Part shown: positions 17,381-25,727 of the stretch, piece by piece
How the letters are laid out: each line of letters starts with the position of its first letter
Numbering within the stretch: the first letter of the stretch is position 1
Assembly: GCA_035556195.1 (NCBI GenBank)
Contig: DATMFK010000061.1
Span: forward strand, 124,001 to 188,000
From: G016756615 sp035556195
GTDB lineage: Bacteria > Pseudomonadota > Alphaproteobacteria > Rhizobiales > Rhizobiaceae
Direction of reading: 5' to 3'
Length of the DNA stretch: 64,000 bases
Made by a program: the position numbers and the translations under genes
Notes under the pieces: generated by a model
The model's input: only the letters and a program-made list of their open reading frames with translations
Told to the model about the DNA's origin: nothing
Database searches by the model: none

Positions 17381-17635
17381 ATGCAGGTTCTCGTAAGAGA
17401 CAACAATGTCGACCAGGCGCTTCGCGTCCTCAAGAAGAAAATGCAGCGGGAAGGCGTCTTCCGGGAGATGAAGGCGCGCCGCGCCTACGAGAAGCCGTCC
17501 GAAAAGCGCGCCCGCGAGAAATCGGAAGCAGTTCGCCGCGCCAGAAAGCTGGCGCGCAAGCAGGCCCAGCGCGAAGGCCTTCTGCCGGGACCGAAGCGCA
17601 AGGCCCCTACCGGCCGGCCGGCCGCCCGAGCCTGA
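17381..17635 (+). CDS. rpsU: 30S ribosomal protein S21
   Basis: An 84-residue basic protein. MQVLVRDNNVDQALRVLKKK and the following arginine/lysine-rich helices are the alphaproteobacterial S21 sequence, with the extended C-terminal tail (LLPGPKRKAPTGRPAARA) typical of Hyphomicrobiales. S21 helps the 30S subunit bind mRNA leaders during initiation. AGGAGA stands five bases before the ATG. It is a single-gene unit closed by a strong GC hairpin. Confidence 0.97.
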   Translation: MQVLVRDNNVDQALRVLKKKMQREGVFREMKARRAYEKPSEKRAREKSEAVRRARKLARKQAQREGLLPGPKRKAPTGRPAARA

Positions 17636-17645
17636 CCTGCGCCGC

Positions 17646-17668
17646 GACCGGGCGCTAAACGCCCGGTC
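17646..17668 (+). terminator. Hairpin terminator after rpsU
   Basis: GACCGGGCG (17646-17654) and CGCCCGGTC (17660-17668) form a perfect 9-base stem with loop CTAAA, eleven bases after the stop codon. There is no long T tract, so termination may need Rho. Confidence 0.65.
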
Positions 17669-17855
17669 CCCTTCGAAAGTCGTCTCAACCAAGCTGACTT
17701 GTCGCTGGTCGTGAGCATCATCGAGCGCTCTCGGCATGTGTCGACACACTCGGACGGGTGCCGCGATGATCCCGGAGGGCGAAGCTAGGACCGGAGAGTC
17801 GGCAATGTGCCCCGAATTGCCTATAGTCATGCGACAGCCTGACCAGGAGTTCGCC

Positions 17856-18122
17856 ATGTGCCGTAACATCCGTACGCTTTTCAACTTCGAACCGCCCGCG
17901 ACGGACGAAGAGATACGCGACGCAGCCCTGCAATTCGTGCGCAAGCTCTCGGGCTTCAACCGGCCTTCAAAGGCCAATGAGGCCGTCTTCAACAAGGCTG
18001 TCGACGACATAACCGGAGCTGCCCGGCAGCTCCTGACGGTACTGGAGACGACAAGTCCTCCGCGCGATCGCGAGGTGGAGGCCACCAAAGCACGGGAGAG
18101 AGCCCGCGTGCGTTTCGGCTAA
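17856..18122 (+). CDS. DUF2277 family small protein
   Basis: 88 residues beginning MCRNIRTLFNFEPPATDEEIRDAALQ, the characteristic start of the DUF2277 family, whose function is unknown. It is hydrophilic and helical, with no signal peptide. The frame is open 120 bases further up, but the homologous part starts at 17856, where CCAGGAG lies at the right distance. It is flanked downstream by palindromic repeats and is convergent with the MATE gene. Confidence 0.85.
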   Translation: MCRNIRTLFNFEPPATDEEIRDAALQFVRKLSGFNRPSKANEAVFNKAVDDITGAARQLLTVLETTSPPRDREVEATKARERARVRFG

Positions 18123-18144
18123 AGCATGTCGCGCGACATGCTTT
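18121..18144. repeat. Perfect 24-base palindrome overlapping a stop codon
   Basis: AAAGCATGTCGC (18121-18132) is followed directly by its reverse complement GCGACATGCTTT (18133-18144). It overlaps the stop of the DUF2277 gene. The same GCATGTCG arm occurs in the next repeat. Confidence 0.75.
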
Positions 18145-18156
18145 AGCTATCGTTTT

Positions 18157-18200
18157 GCATGTCGTTTACCCAAAGCCGCTGCACGCTTTGGGCGACATGC
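18157..18200. terminator. Long hairpin between convergent genes (rhizobial repeat, possible bidirectional terminator)
   Basis: GCATGTCG pairs with CGACATGC (18193-18200), and the inner CCCAAAGC pairs with GCTTTGGG (18185-18192). It fills the gap between the DUF2277 gene and the convergent MATE gene, and is of the repeat type scattered in Mesorhizobium-like genomes. Confidence 0.7.
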
Positions 18201-18201
18201 A

Positions 18202-19662
18202 TTAGTCCTGACTCCCGACGAAGGCGCGCTGACGCGGGACGCCCAGGCCGGTGTCCGGGGGCTCCCCTGCCGGCCTGTCGCTGATCATGCGCAGGCTGCG
18301 CCATCCACCGAACCGATAGTAGGCCACCGACAAGAGCAACGACATCATCGTGCCCGCCGGGAAGCTCCACCATAGCGCTTCCATCCCGAAGTCGCCCCGA
18401 AACGCAAAGGCGAAGCCCGTGCGAACCAGGAGCACCGAAATCACCAGGATGATCAGCGGCGGCATCACCGCGCCGGTGGCGCGCACTGTCGCGAACAGGA
18501 CGATGGTGATGCCGAACAGGATGAACGACCAGGAAACCACATCGTTGATGTGGGCAGCAATGTCTATTGCCGCACTGTCCTGGCTGAGAAAGAGGCCGAG
18601 CACCGGCCGATCAAACAGATAAAGCGTCGCCACCAGCACGCCCGTCAGCGTGAGATTGAACAGGATGCCTGCGACGGTGATGCGGTCGATGCGGTCCCAG
18701 CGCCCCGCGCCGACATTCTGCGCCGCCATCGACGAGACCGCCGCGCCAATGGCGAGCGCCGGCATCTGGATGTAGGTCCAGAGCTGCGCGGCGATTCCGT
18801 AGGCCGCCGCGACCTGCGATCCGTATACATTGACGAAGCCCATCAGCACGATCGCGGCCGCGGAGATGACGATCATCTGCAGCCCCATCGGTACGCCCTT
18901 GGTCACGACGAGGCGCAGAAGCTGCCGATCGGGCCGCAACAAGGCGAGATCCGCGCCCGCCAGCCGTAGCGGGTGACGGCGCGCGTAAAGCAGAACCAGG
19001 ATCGCGACCACGCTCACGGACTGACCGATCAGCGTGGCCATGGCGGAGCCGGCGATGCCCATGGCGGGCACCGGCCCGGCCCCCAGAATGAGCAGCGGGT
19101 TCAAGGCCACATCGAGAAGCACGGCAAGCGCCATGAAGACGAAGGGCGTGCGCGAGTCGCCGGCACCGCGCAGCACGGTCATCACGAAGCTCAAGAGATT
19201 CATGGCAGGAACCGCCACGAAGATGATGCGCAGATAAGAGCGAGCCAGGGGCAGAGCGTCTTGGGGCGTACCGAGCAACTGCAGGATGGCATCGGTCCAG
19301 ATCCAGCCGCAGACTGCCAGGACGGCCGAAATGACGAAGAAGAAGGTCGCGCTGGTACCGACGATTCGCCGCGCCTCATCCAAATCGCGGGCACCGACCG
19401 ATTGGCCGACCAGGATCGTCGCCGCCATGCCGATGCCGAAGACGGTTCCGAGCACGAGGAACAGCACGAGATTGGCGTTGGACGTTGCCGTCAGGGCAGC
19501 CTCACCCAGGAAGCGTCCGACCCAGACCGCGTTGATCGACCCGTTGAGCGACTGAAGCACATTGGAGCCGAGAACGGGAAGCGCGAAGACCAGCAGCGTC
19601 CTGGCAATAGGACCGCTGGTAAGGTCGCCGGGCTTGGCGCGCGCGGGCTTCTCATCATCCAT
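18202..19662 (-). CDS. MATE family efflux transporter
   Basis: A 486-residue inner-membrane protein with twelve predicted helices in two related halves. It starts with the usual LTSGPIARTLLVFALPVLGSNVLQSLNGSINAVWVGRFLG. Further conserved pieces are LLSFVMTVLRGAGDSRTPF and AAAYGIAAQLWTYIQMPALAIGAAVSSMAAQNVGAG. MATE proteins export cationic drugs or metabolites using sodium or proton gradients. The start at 19662 (MDDEKPARA) is preferred to the 37-residue longer frame on homology. Confidence 0.92.
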   Translation of the reverse strand: MDDEKPARAKPGDLTSGPIARTLLVFALPVLGSNVLQSLNGSINAVWVGRFLGEAALTATSNANLVLFLVLGTVFGIGMAATILVGQSVGARDLDEARRIVGTSATFFFVISAVLAVCGWIWTDAILQLLGTPQDALPLARSYLRIIFVAVPAMNLLSFVMTVLRGAGDSRTPFVFMALAVLLDVALNPLLILGAGPVPAMGIAGSAMATLIGQSVSVVAILVLLYARRHPLRLAGADLALLRPDRQLLRLVVTKGVPMGLQMIVISAAAIVLMGFVNVYGSQVAAAYGIAAQLWTYIQMPALAIGAAVSSMAAQNVGAGRWDRIDRITVAGILFNLTLTGVLVATLYLFDRPVLGLFLSQDSAAIDIAAHINDVVSWSFILFGITIVLFATVRATGAVMPPLIILVISVLLVRTGFAFAFRGDFGMEALWWSFPAGTMMSLLLSVAYYRFGGWRSLRMISDRPAGEPPDTGLGVPRQRAFVGSQD

Positions 19663-19892
19663 GGCAATAACGCGGCGCGCTCCCAAACGATCGGTGACGG
19701 CTAACTCAATGGTACCCGAAGGCCCTGTGGATATGCATCCCTGCGCGTTGCAGCGGAGCTGCCACGCGTCCAAACTGCATTGCGCAAAAGGCGCTCCATC
19801 CTTTCAAGAACACGCATCGTGCTTGCCGAAAGCGACTGCGATTTTTCGCGCCCATGCGTTAGGTCCTGCGGCTGGAAACGACCATGCCAGTC

Positions 19893-20618
19893 TCAGGAAT
19901 GCGCCGTGTCTCCCAGCTCGAGACCGAGATAGCGGTCGAGCCTTTCGCGGTCGCCGAGCAGTTCGCGGGAAGGCGCCCTATAGGCGATCCTTCCGCGCTC
20001 GAGGATCACGGCGTCGGTCGTCAGCCGTAACGCCACTTCCGCATGCTGCTCGACGAGGATGAGGGCGATACCTTCCGCTTCCGACATCAGCCGAATGGCC
20101 GCGGTAAGTTCCTCGACGATGATCGGGGCAAGGCCTTCGAGCGGCTCGTCGAGGAGCAGTACGGCCGGATTGGTCATCAGCGTCCGCGCGATCGTCAGCA
20201 TCTGCTGCTCGCCGCCCGACAGATGGTTGCCCATGTTGCCGCGCCTTTCCTTGAGGCGGGGGAACAGGCTGTAGACCGCCGGAAGATTCCAACGGCCTGG
20301 CCTTGCGGCAACCGTGAGGTTCTCTTCGACGGTGAGCGACGGAAAGATGTCGCGCTCCTGCGGCACCCAGCCCAGACCCATGCGTGCACGCCGATGCGGC
20401 GGCTCATGGGAGATGTCCCGGCCGTCAAAGCGGATCGCGCCGCGCCGCAGGCCGACAAAGCCCATTGCCGTCAGAAGCAGCGTGGTCTTGCCCATGCCGT
20501 TGCGCCCGAGCAGAGCCAGACTGCCATTCGCCGGGAGCGCCAGTGATACGCCGTCGAGCACGACGGCCTCGCCGTAACCCGACCGCACCTCACGGAATTC
20601 CAGCAGCGGTTCAGACAT
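19893..20618 (-). CDS. livF: Branched-chain amino acid-type ABC transporter ATPase LivF
   Basis: 241 residues with Walker A GRNGMGKTT, the signature LSGGEQQMLTIAR and Walker B VLLLDEPLEGLAP, which together are diagnostic for LivF-type ATPases. The ATG at 20618 overlaps the livG stop by eight bases, showing translational coupling. It is the last gene of the livK-H-M-G-F series. Liv-type systems in this group import not only branched amino acids but also aromatic acids and amides, and the neighbours point to an aromatic compound here. Confidence 0.93.
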   Translation of the reverse strand: MSEPLLEFREVRSGYGEAVVLDGVSLALPANGSLALLGRNGMGKTTLLLTAMGFVGLRRGAIRFDGRDISHEPPHRRARMGLGWVPQERDIFPSLTVEENLTVAARPGRWNLPAVYSLFPRLKERRGNMGNHLSGGEQQMLTIARTLMTNPAVLLLDEPLEGLAPIIVEELTAAIRLMSEAEGIALILVEQHAEVALRLTTDAVILERGRIAYRAPSRELLGDRERLDRYLGLELGDTAHS

Positions 20619-21375
20619 GGGCCTGGCCAAGATAGACCTCGCGCACACGCGGATCGCTTCGGACGACTGCAGGCTCCGCCTCGAGCAGGATGCCGCCCGC
20701 GACCAGCACGATGATACGCGAGGCGAAGCTGAACACGATGTCCATGTCGTGCTCGATGAATAGGACGGATATTTCTTCGGGGAGGGCGGCGATGACGCTG
20801 AACAGGGCCGCGCTCTCCTCCTTGGGAACCCCGGCAGCGGGTTCGTCGAGCAGCAGAACCTTGGGCTGCGTCGCAAGCGCCAGCGCGATCTCGAGCAGCC
20901 TTTGCTGGCCGTAAGGCAAGGTGCGCGTCGGCCTCGTGGCAACATCGCCCAGGCGCAACTGGCGCAGGATCGCGTAGGCTTCGTCGAACACGGCCCGATG
21001 CGCGGCGAGGCTCCGCCAGAACCGCCCGGCCACGCGATCGCGCTCGCAGATCGCGAGGCCCACGGCCTCGATGGGTGTGAGATCGGGAAATAGCGTGTTG
21101 ATCTGAAATGTACGCGTCAGCCCCTCCCGGACCCTCGTCGCGGGCGGGACCGCCGTCATGTCCTTGCCGTCCAGCACGATCCTTCCCGCATCCGGCCGCA
21201 ACTGTCCGGTCATCAGATTGATCAGCGTGGTCTTGCCGGCTCCATTTGGTCCGATCAGCGCGTAGCGGGCGCCGCGCGGCAGTTCGAGCGAGACGTTGCG
21301 GGCCACATGAAGCGAGCCGAAGCTCTTCTGAAGCGCCTCCGTCTTCAGCACGATCTCCCGCCTCCCATCATTCAC
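20611..21375 (-). CDS. livG: Branched-chain amino acid-type ABC transporter ATPase LivG
   Basis: 254 residues with Walker A GPNGAGKTT, the atypical signature LPYGQQRLLEIALAL usual for LivG, Walker B VLLLDEPAAGVP and a C-terminal LivG extension. The start overlaps the livM stop by eight bases and the end overlaps livF, so the genes form one coupled unit. It pairs with LivF to drive import by LivHM. Confidence 0.93.
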   Translation of the reverse strand: MNDGRREIVLKTEALQKSFGSLHVARNVSLELPRGARYALIGPNGAGKTTLINLMTGQLRPDAGRIVLDGKDMTAVPPATRVREGLTRTFQINTLFPDLTPIEAVGLAICERDRVAGRFWRSLAAHRAVFDEAYAILRQLRLGDVATRPTRTLPYGQQRLLEIALALATQPKVLLLDEPAAGVPKEESAALFSVIAALPEEISVLFIEHDMDIVFSFASRIIVLVAGGILLEAEPAVVRSDPRVREVYLGQAHV

Positions 21376-22354
21376 GCTCGCCGACGAGGCGTGCGAGTCC
21401 GCCCAGTATGCCCTTCGGCATGAACAGGACGACGAGCATCAATAGAACGCCGATCCAGAAATACCAATATTGCGGATTCATGTCGGAAAGCTGGTCGCGC
21501 GCCAGGAGGAAAATGATCGCACCGACGATGCCGCCGTAAAGGCGTCCCGTGCCTCCGAGAATGAGCATGACCACCACATCGGCGGAGCGCTGGAAGCTCA
21601 GCGTATCGAGGGACACGGTTTCTGTCGTCTGTGTCAGCAGGGCCCCGGCTATGCCGGCCATCGCGGCGGAAATCGTGTAGATCTTCTGCAGGTGTCCGCG
21701 ATAGTCGGAACCGATCGCCGGCATGCGCCTGACGTTCTCGCGGATGCCGCGCAGGGACAGACCGAAAGCCGAGTTCACGATCCTCCTGCTGACAAAGACG
21801 CCGAGGAACAGGATCACCAGCGCGTAGCCATAGGCGGTGTAACCCCAGAGGTCGAAGGCGAACACGCCGAAGATCGGCCAGATGTCGACACCCTGAAGAC
21901 CGTCCGTGCCGCCCGTCAGCCAGGTCATGGCGTTGGCGAGTTCATAGGTCAGGAAGCCCAGTCCCAGCGTGATCATCAGGAGCGCGAGATGCTGGACGCG
22001 CACGATCATGAAACTGGTGACGTATCCGATCGACCCGGCAAATGCCCCGGCAAGAAGGAGCCCGGTCAGCGGCTCGCCCCAACCGGCCTTGCTGATCAGC
22101 CCGGCGCAATAAGCCCCGAGACCGAAGAACATTGCATGGCCGAGCGTAATGATGCCGGCGTAACCGAGAACGAGATCGACCGAGAGGGCAAAAAGCGCGG
22201 CGATCGCGATCTGGCTGGCGAGCGTCAGATAGCTCGGCAGGAAAAGGAAAGGCAGGAGAGCGACGAGCCAGAATGCGATCTCGAAGACGGACCAGCGGCT
22301 TTTCCGTTTCAGCCAGGCATGCGGATCGGGGGCGCTGTAGGTCGTGTCGGTCAT
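21368..22354 (-). CDS. livM: Branched-chain amino acid-type ABC transporter permease LivM
   Basis: A 328-residue membrane subunit. The region VLGYAGIITLGHAMFFGLGAYCAGL is the typical LivM helix pair, and RGIRENVRRMPAIGSD is the cytoplasmic ATPase-contact loop. The start at 22354 lies three bases after the livH stop; a longer frame upstream is discarded as a shadow of livH. About ten helices are predicted. Confidence 0.93.
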   Translation of the reverse strand: MTDTTYSAPDPHAWLKRKSRWSVFEIAFWLVALLPFLFLPSYLTLASQIAIAALFALSVDLVLGYAGIITLGHAMFFGLGAYCAGLISKAGWGEPLTGLLLAGAFAGSIGYVTSFMIVRVQHLALLMITLGLGFLTYELANAMTWLTGGTDGLQGVDIWPIFGVFAFDLWGYTAYGYALVILFLGVFVSRRIVNSAFGLSLRGIRENVRRMPAIGSDYRGHLQKIYTISAAMAGIAGALLTQTTETVSLDTLSFQRSADVVVMLILGGTGRLYGGIVGAIIFLLARDQLSDMNPQYWYFWIGVLLMLVVLFMPKGILGGLARLVGERE

Positions 22355-22356
22355 GG

Positions 22357-23220
22357 TCACCGTTTGCCGAAAAGACCAAGGGGGCGGACGAACAGGATAG
22401 CGACCAGCAGCAGGTAGATCAGGAAGGAGCCGATCTGCGGTACGAAATACTTGCCGGCGACGTCGCAGATGCCCAGCAGCGCGGCGCCGAGGAAGGAGCC
22501 CCAAATCGACCCGAGGCCGCCGACCGACACGACGATCAAGACATAGACGAGATAGTGGAAACCGAAAGACGGGTCGAGTCCGACCATCTCGACCGCCAAC
22601 GCGCCGCCGAGTCCCGCCAGGCCGCTGCCCAGCGCGAATGTGATGGCGAAGATCCGCTCGACGTCGAGCCCGAGACCTTGCGCCGTGCGCTGATTGTCGA
22701 CCGAGGCTCGGATCTGCGCCCCGAAGCGCGTCCGCTCCAGTCCGAAGAAGAGCAGCGCGGTGATGATGAGCGCCACCACGACCAGAAAGAGACGGTACGC
22801 GCCGAAACGCATCCCGGCGAATTCCACCGAGCCCCTGAGATAGGAAGGCAGCTGGATCGGCTGCTGGGACGTGCCGAAGAAATAGGCCGCGCCGGCCGCG
22901 GCGACAAAAACCAGGCCGATGGTGAACAGCACCTGATTGAGTTCACCGGCGCGATAGAGCCGGCGAAACAGCGTGCGCTCGAAGACGATGCTGACGGCGG
23001 CCGCCCCGACAAAGGCGGCCGGCAGCGCCGAAAGGAACGGCAGACCGAGATAGCGCATGACCGTGACGGCGATGTAGCCGCCGAGCATGCCGAAGGCGCC
23101 ATGCGCGAGATTGATGAAGTTCATCAGGCCAAGCGTGACCGACAGGCCCACCGCCAGGACGAACAGGAGCATCCCGAAGGCGAACCCGTCGAACACGACA
23201 ATGGCGAGCTGAGCAGCCAT
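22357..23220 (-). CDS. livH: Branched-chain amino acid-type ABC transporter permease LivH
   Basis: A 287-residue membrane subunit with the conserved GLSVTLGLMNFINLAHGAFGMLGGYIAV and RASVDNQRTAQGLGLDVERIFAITFALGSGLAGLGGAL (contact loop). It follows the binding-protein gene by 25 bases and precedes livM by two. Eight helices are predicted, as usual. Confidence 0.93.
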   Translation of the reverse strand: MAAQLAIVVFDGFAFGMLLFVLAVGLSVTLGLMNFINLAHGAFGMLGGYIAVTVMRYLGLPFLSALPAAFVGAAAVSIVFERTLFRRLYRAGELNQVLFTIGLVFVAAAGAAYFFGTSQQPIQLPSYLRGSVEFAGMRFGAYRLFLVVVALIITALLFFGLERTRFGAQIRASVDNQRTAQGLGLDVERIFAITFALGSGLAGLGGALAVEMVGLDPSFGFHYLVYVLIVVSVGGLGSIWGSFLGAALLGICDVAGKYFVPQIGSFLIYLLLVAILFVRPLGLFGKR

Positions 23221-23245
23221 GGGCGCTATCTGCTATGCGCCGCCG

Positions 23246-24424
23246 TTACTTGGCCGCCCCGTGCATCGGGTCCTTCACGTCCTTGATTTCCTCGACGATC
23301 ACGTTCTGCAGCTTGTCGCCGACCTTCTGCACTTCGCGGATATAGATCGTCTGCACGACGTCGCGGGTATCCGGATCGATCGACATCGGTCCACGGGGGC
23401 TCGTCCACGACATGCCCTTGGCGGCTTCGACCAGCGCGTCCCCGTCGGTCTCGCCATTGGTCTTTTTCAGCACCTCGTAGATGAGATGCATGCCGTCATA
23501 GCCTCCGATCGAGAACAGATCCGGGCTGCGGCCCTTGTTCGCGTCGCGATAGGCTTTCACATATTCGTTGTTCAGCGGGTCGTCCCGCTCCAGCGTGTAA
23601 TGGAAGCCGGTGATGATGCCGTTGGCCGTCTCGCCCATGCTCTCCAGAGCCTCGGGGTGGGTCAGTTCGCCCTGGGCGAGCACTTTCGTGTTCGGCGGCG
23701 TCAGGCCCCGTTCCGCCAGCGCCTTGCCGATCGCGGCCGGCTGCCCTCCTCCGGGAACAAAGATGTAGACGGCTTCCGGATTGGCGTCCTTCACGCGCTG
23801 GACGTAGGCCGAGAAGTCCGGATTGGCGACCGGCGTGCGATCCGAGCCGACGATCTTGCCACCCGCCGCGGTGAAGGCGGTCTCGAAGGCTTTGGCCGCG
23901 TCATGGCCCGGTCCGTAGTCGGCGACCAGCGTGTAAGCCTGCTTGATGCCGTGCTCGGCGGCCCACTTGCCGAGGGCGTTGTTGATCTGCGGCGTCGTTA
24001 CCGAGGTGCGAATGATATAAGGCGATTTCTCCGTCACCACCGAGGTCGCCGCGTTCATCACCACCATGAGCTTCTTGGCTTCGGTCGCGACATCCGCCGC
24101 GCCCAGCGCCTCGGGCGTGAGTGCAAAGCCGGCAAGGATGTCGACATTGTCACGAACGACGAGTTCTTGCGCGAGGCGCTTCGCAACATCGGGTGCAGGG
24201 CCGCCGGTGTCCTTGCGGATGATCTCGATCTTCTTGCCGGCGACCTCGTCGCCGTGCTGCTGCATATAGAGCTTGATGCCTGCGTCGAGCTGGGCGCCCG
24301 CATCGGCGAACGGCCCCGAATAAGGCAGGATGACGCCGATCTTCACGGTCTCCTGCGCGAACGCTCCGGTCGACCATGCAAGGCCGAGACCGAACGCCGC
24401 TATGGCTGCTTTCCTTCCCAACAT
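23246..24424 (-). CDS. Liv-type ABC transporter substrate-binding protein
   Basis: 392 residues. A signal peptide is visible (MLGRKAAIAAFGLGLAWSTGAFA, cut before QETVKIG). The mature protein has the Peripla_BP_6 opening IGVILPYSGPFADAGAQLDAGIKLYMQQHGD and ends with IREVQKVGDKLQNVIVEEI. GAGGA lies before the ATG at 24424. It is the first gene of the minus-strand import operon and is divergent from the GntR gene. The binding domain resembles receptors for aromatic acids or amides as much as for amino acids. Confidence 0.9.
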   Translation of the reverse strand: MLGRKAAIAAFGLGLAWSTGAFAQETVKIGVILPYSGPFADAGAQLDAGIKLYMQQHGDEVAGKKIEIIRKDTGGPAPDVAKRLAQELVVRDNVDILAGFALTPEALGAADVATEAKKLMVVMNAATSVVTEKSPYIIRTSVTTPQINNALGKWAAEHGIKQAYTLVADYGPGHDAAKAFETAFTAAGGKIVGSDRTPVANPDFSAYVQRVKDANPEAVYIFVPGGGQPAAIGKALAERGLTPPNTKVLAQGELTHPEALESMGETANGIITGFHYTLERDDPLNNEYVKAYRDANKGRSPDLFSIGGYDGMHLIYEVLKKTNGETDGDALVEAAKGMSWTSPRGPMSIDPDTRDVVQTIYIREVQKVGDKLQNVIVEEIKDVKDPMHGAAK

Positions 24425-24492
24425 CCAACGATCCTCCCTTTGCCGTCTTTCGGCTCGAGCCCTCTCTCCCAAGGCCCTGTTTGCAGGCCGAT

Positions 24493-24500
24493 TGTATACA
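24493..24500. promoter_or_regulatory. GntR/FCD-type operator, copy 1
   Basis: The perfect palindrome TGTATACA lies in the context ATTGTATACAGG, 69 bases upstream of the binding-protein start codon. The motif is typical of FadR-subfamily GntR operators. Confidence 0.6.
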
Positions 24501-24550
24501 GGTGTTGCATCAATCGCCAAGGGCCCCCAAGACCGGATTCGACGCAATGC

Positions 24551-24558
24551 TGTATACC
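24551..24558. promoter_or_regulatory. GntR/FCD-type operator, copy 2 (imperfect)
   Basis: TGTATACC in the context CTGTATACCGG. It differs at one base from the other two copies and lies between them. Confidence 0.5.
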
Positions 24559-24781
24559 GGAACCTCGACCCGCCAGGCACCTTGGGCAGAAGCCCGGCGC
24601 CGTCCGCATGGGCGCATCCAGCATTCTTCAACGGGCAGTGTTTGCCGGCTTCATCTGTTTTCAGCAGCATAGCATACCGCCGGGACGCGCGTGAACGCCA
24701 CGCAACCCGGCCCGCCGAACGGTCCTCCGCGTCCACCAGCCTCGCCGCGCCCCTTGACACCATGCTCGCGTCCGATCAGTC

Positions 24782-24789
24782 TGTATACA
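24782..24789. promoter_or_regulatory. GntR/FCD-type operator, copy 3
   Basis: TGTATACA inside the 10-base perfect palindrome CTGTATACAG (24781-24790), 75 bases upstream of the GntR start. Its position suits autoregulation. Confidence 0.6.
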
Positions 24790-24863
24790 GGCTGTACGCG
24801 GGAGCTTTGCTTGCCGCCGGGCTGAGGGGAGATCATCCGGGCGTGGAGAAGCTGGGCCATATA

Positions 24864-25616
24864 ATGGCGTTCCCGACCGACATCGAGGCGGAGAAAGGCC
24901 AGTCACAGACCGTCAGGGCGCTGCTCGCCATTCGTGAGCTGATCCTCGAAGGCTTGCTGGCTCCCGGCAAGCGCCTTTCGGAACTGTCCGTCGCCGAACG
25001 CACCGGCATATCGCGCACACCGATCCGGGCGGCGCTTCAGCGGCTCGAGGCGGAGGGCCTCGTCGAAACAATTCCGTCGGGCGGCTTCGCGGTCAAATCC
25101 TTTTCGCAGCAGGATGTCTTCGACGCGATCGAAATAAGAGGGGCGATGGAAGGCCTGGCGGCCCGCCTTGCGGCCGAGCGTGGCTCGGCGACCAGGCTCG
25201 GCCCCCTGCAGGCCTGCCTCGAGGAACTCGACCGCGCAGTGGAGCAAGCGACGACCGGAGATAGCTTCTCGGCCTATGTCGCCGCCAATGCCCGCTTCCA
25301 CGCCCTTATCCTGGACCTTGCCGAGAGCCCGACATTGAAACGCCAGATGGAGACAGCGGTCGCCCTGCCTTTCGCGTCTCCAAGCGGCTTCGTGATGGCC
25401 CAGGCGGTGCTGCCGGAGTCGCACAGGATCCTGCTGGTCGCCCAGGATCAGCATCGCTGCGTCGTCGAAGCGATCGCAAACCGAGAGGGTGCGCGCGCGC
25501 AGTCCATCATGCAGGAACATGCCCGCCTCGCCGGCCGCAATCTGCGGGTTGCCCTGCGTCACGAGAAGGCGCTCGAGCACGTGCCGGGCGGCTCGCTCAT
25601 ACGGACCGTCAAATGA
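24864..25616 (+). CDS. GntR-family transcriptional regulator with FCD domain
   Basis: 250 residues. The N-terminal winged helix (ALLAIRELILEGLLAPGKRLSELSVAERTGISRTPIRAALQRLEAEGLVE) is of the FadR subfamily. The helical C-terminal FCD domain has conserved metal-site histidine positions (FHALILDLAESP, HRILLVAQDQHRCVVEAI). The start at 24864 is chosen on homology; the frame stays open far upstream. It is divergent from the Liv operon and directly upstream of the demethylase gene, with TGTATACA palindromes between. It probably controls both directions in response to the substrate or an early intermediate. Confidence 0.9.
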   Translation: MAFPTDIEAEKGQSQTVRALLAIRELILEGLLAPGKRLSELSVAERTGISRTPIRAALQRLEAEGLVETIPSGGFAVKSFSQQDVFDAIEIRGAMEGLAARLAAERGSATRLGPLQACLEELDRAVEQATTGDSFSAYVAANARFHALILDLAESPTLKRQMETAVALPFASPSGFVMAQAVLPESHRILLVAQDQHRCVVEAIANREGARAQSIMQEHARLAGRNLRVALRHEKALEHVPGGSLIRTVK

Positions 25617-25727
25617 CTTCCCCCGCCTTGCGCGTCGGGCACTTGTTCCGAAAGCATCCCGGGGCGGTGGGGATGATACCGTAGGCGGCGGGGCAACACA
25701 TCGAGCCAAACCAGGGAGGAAACGGCG

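Larger units (their letters stand above)
24425..24863. promoter_or_regulatory. Divergent control region between the Liv operon and the GntR gene
   Basis: 439 bases without a supported gene. They contain three copies of a TGTATAC-type palindrome (24493, 24551 and 24782), spaced over both promoters. Nothing else is recognised. Confidence 0.6.
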
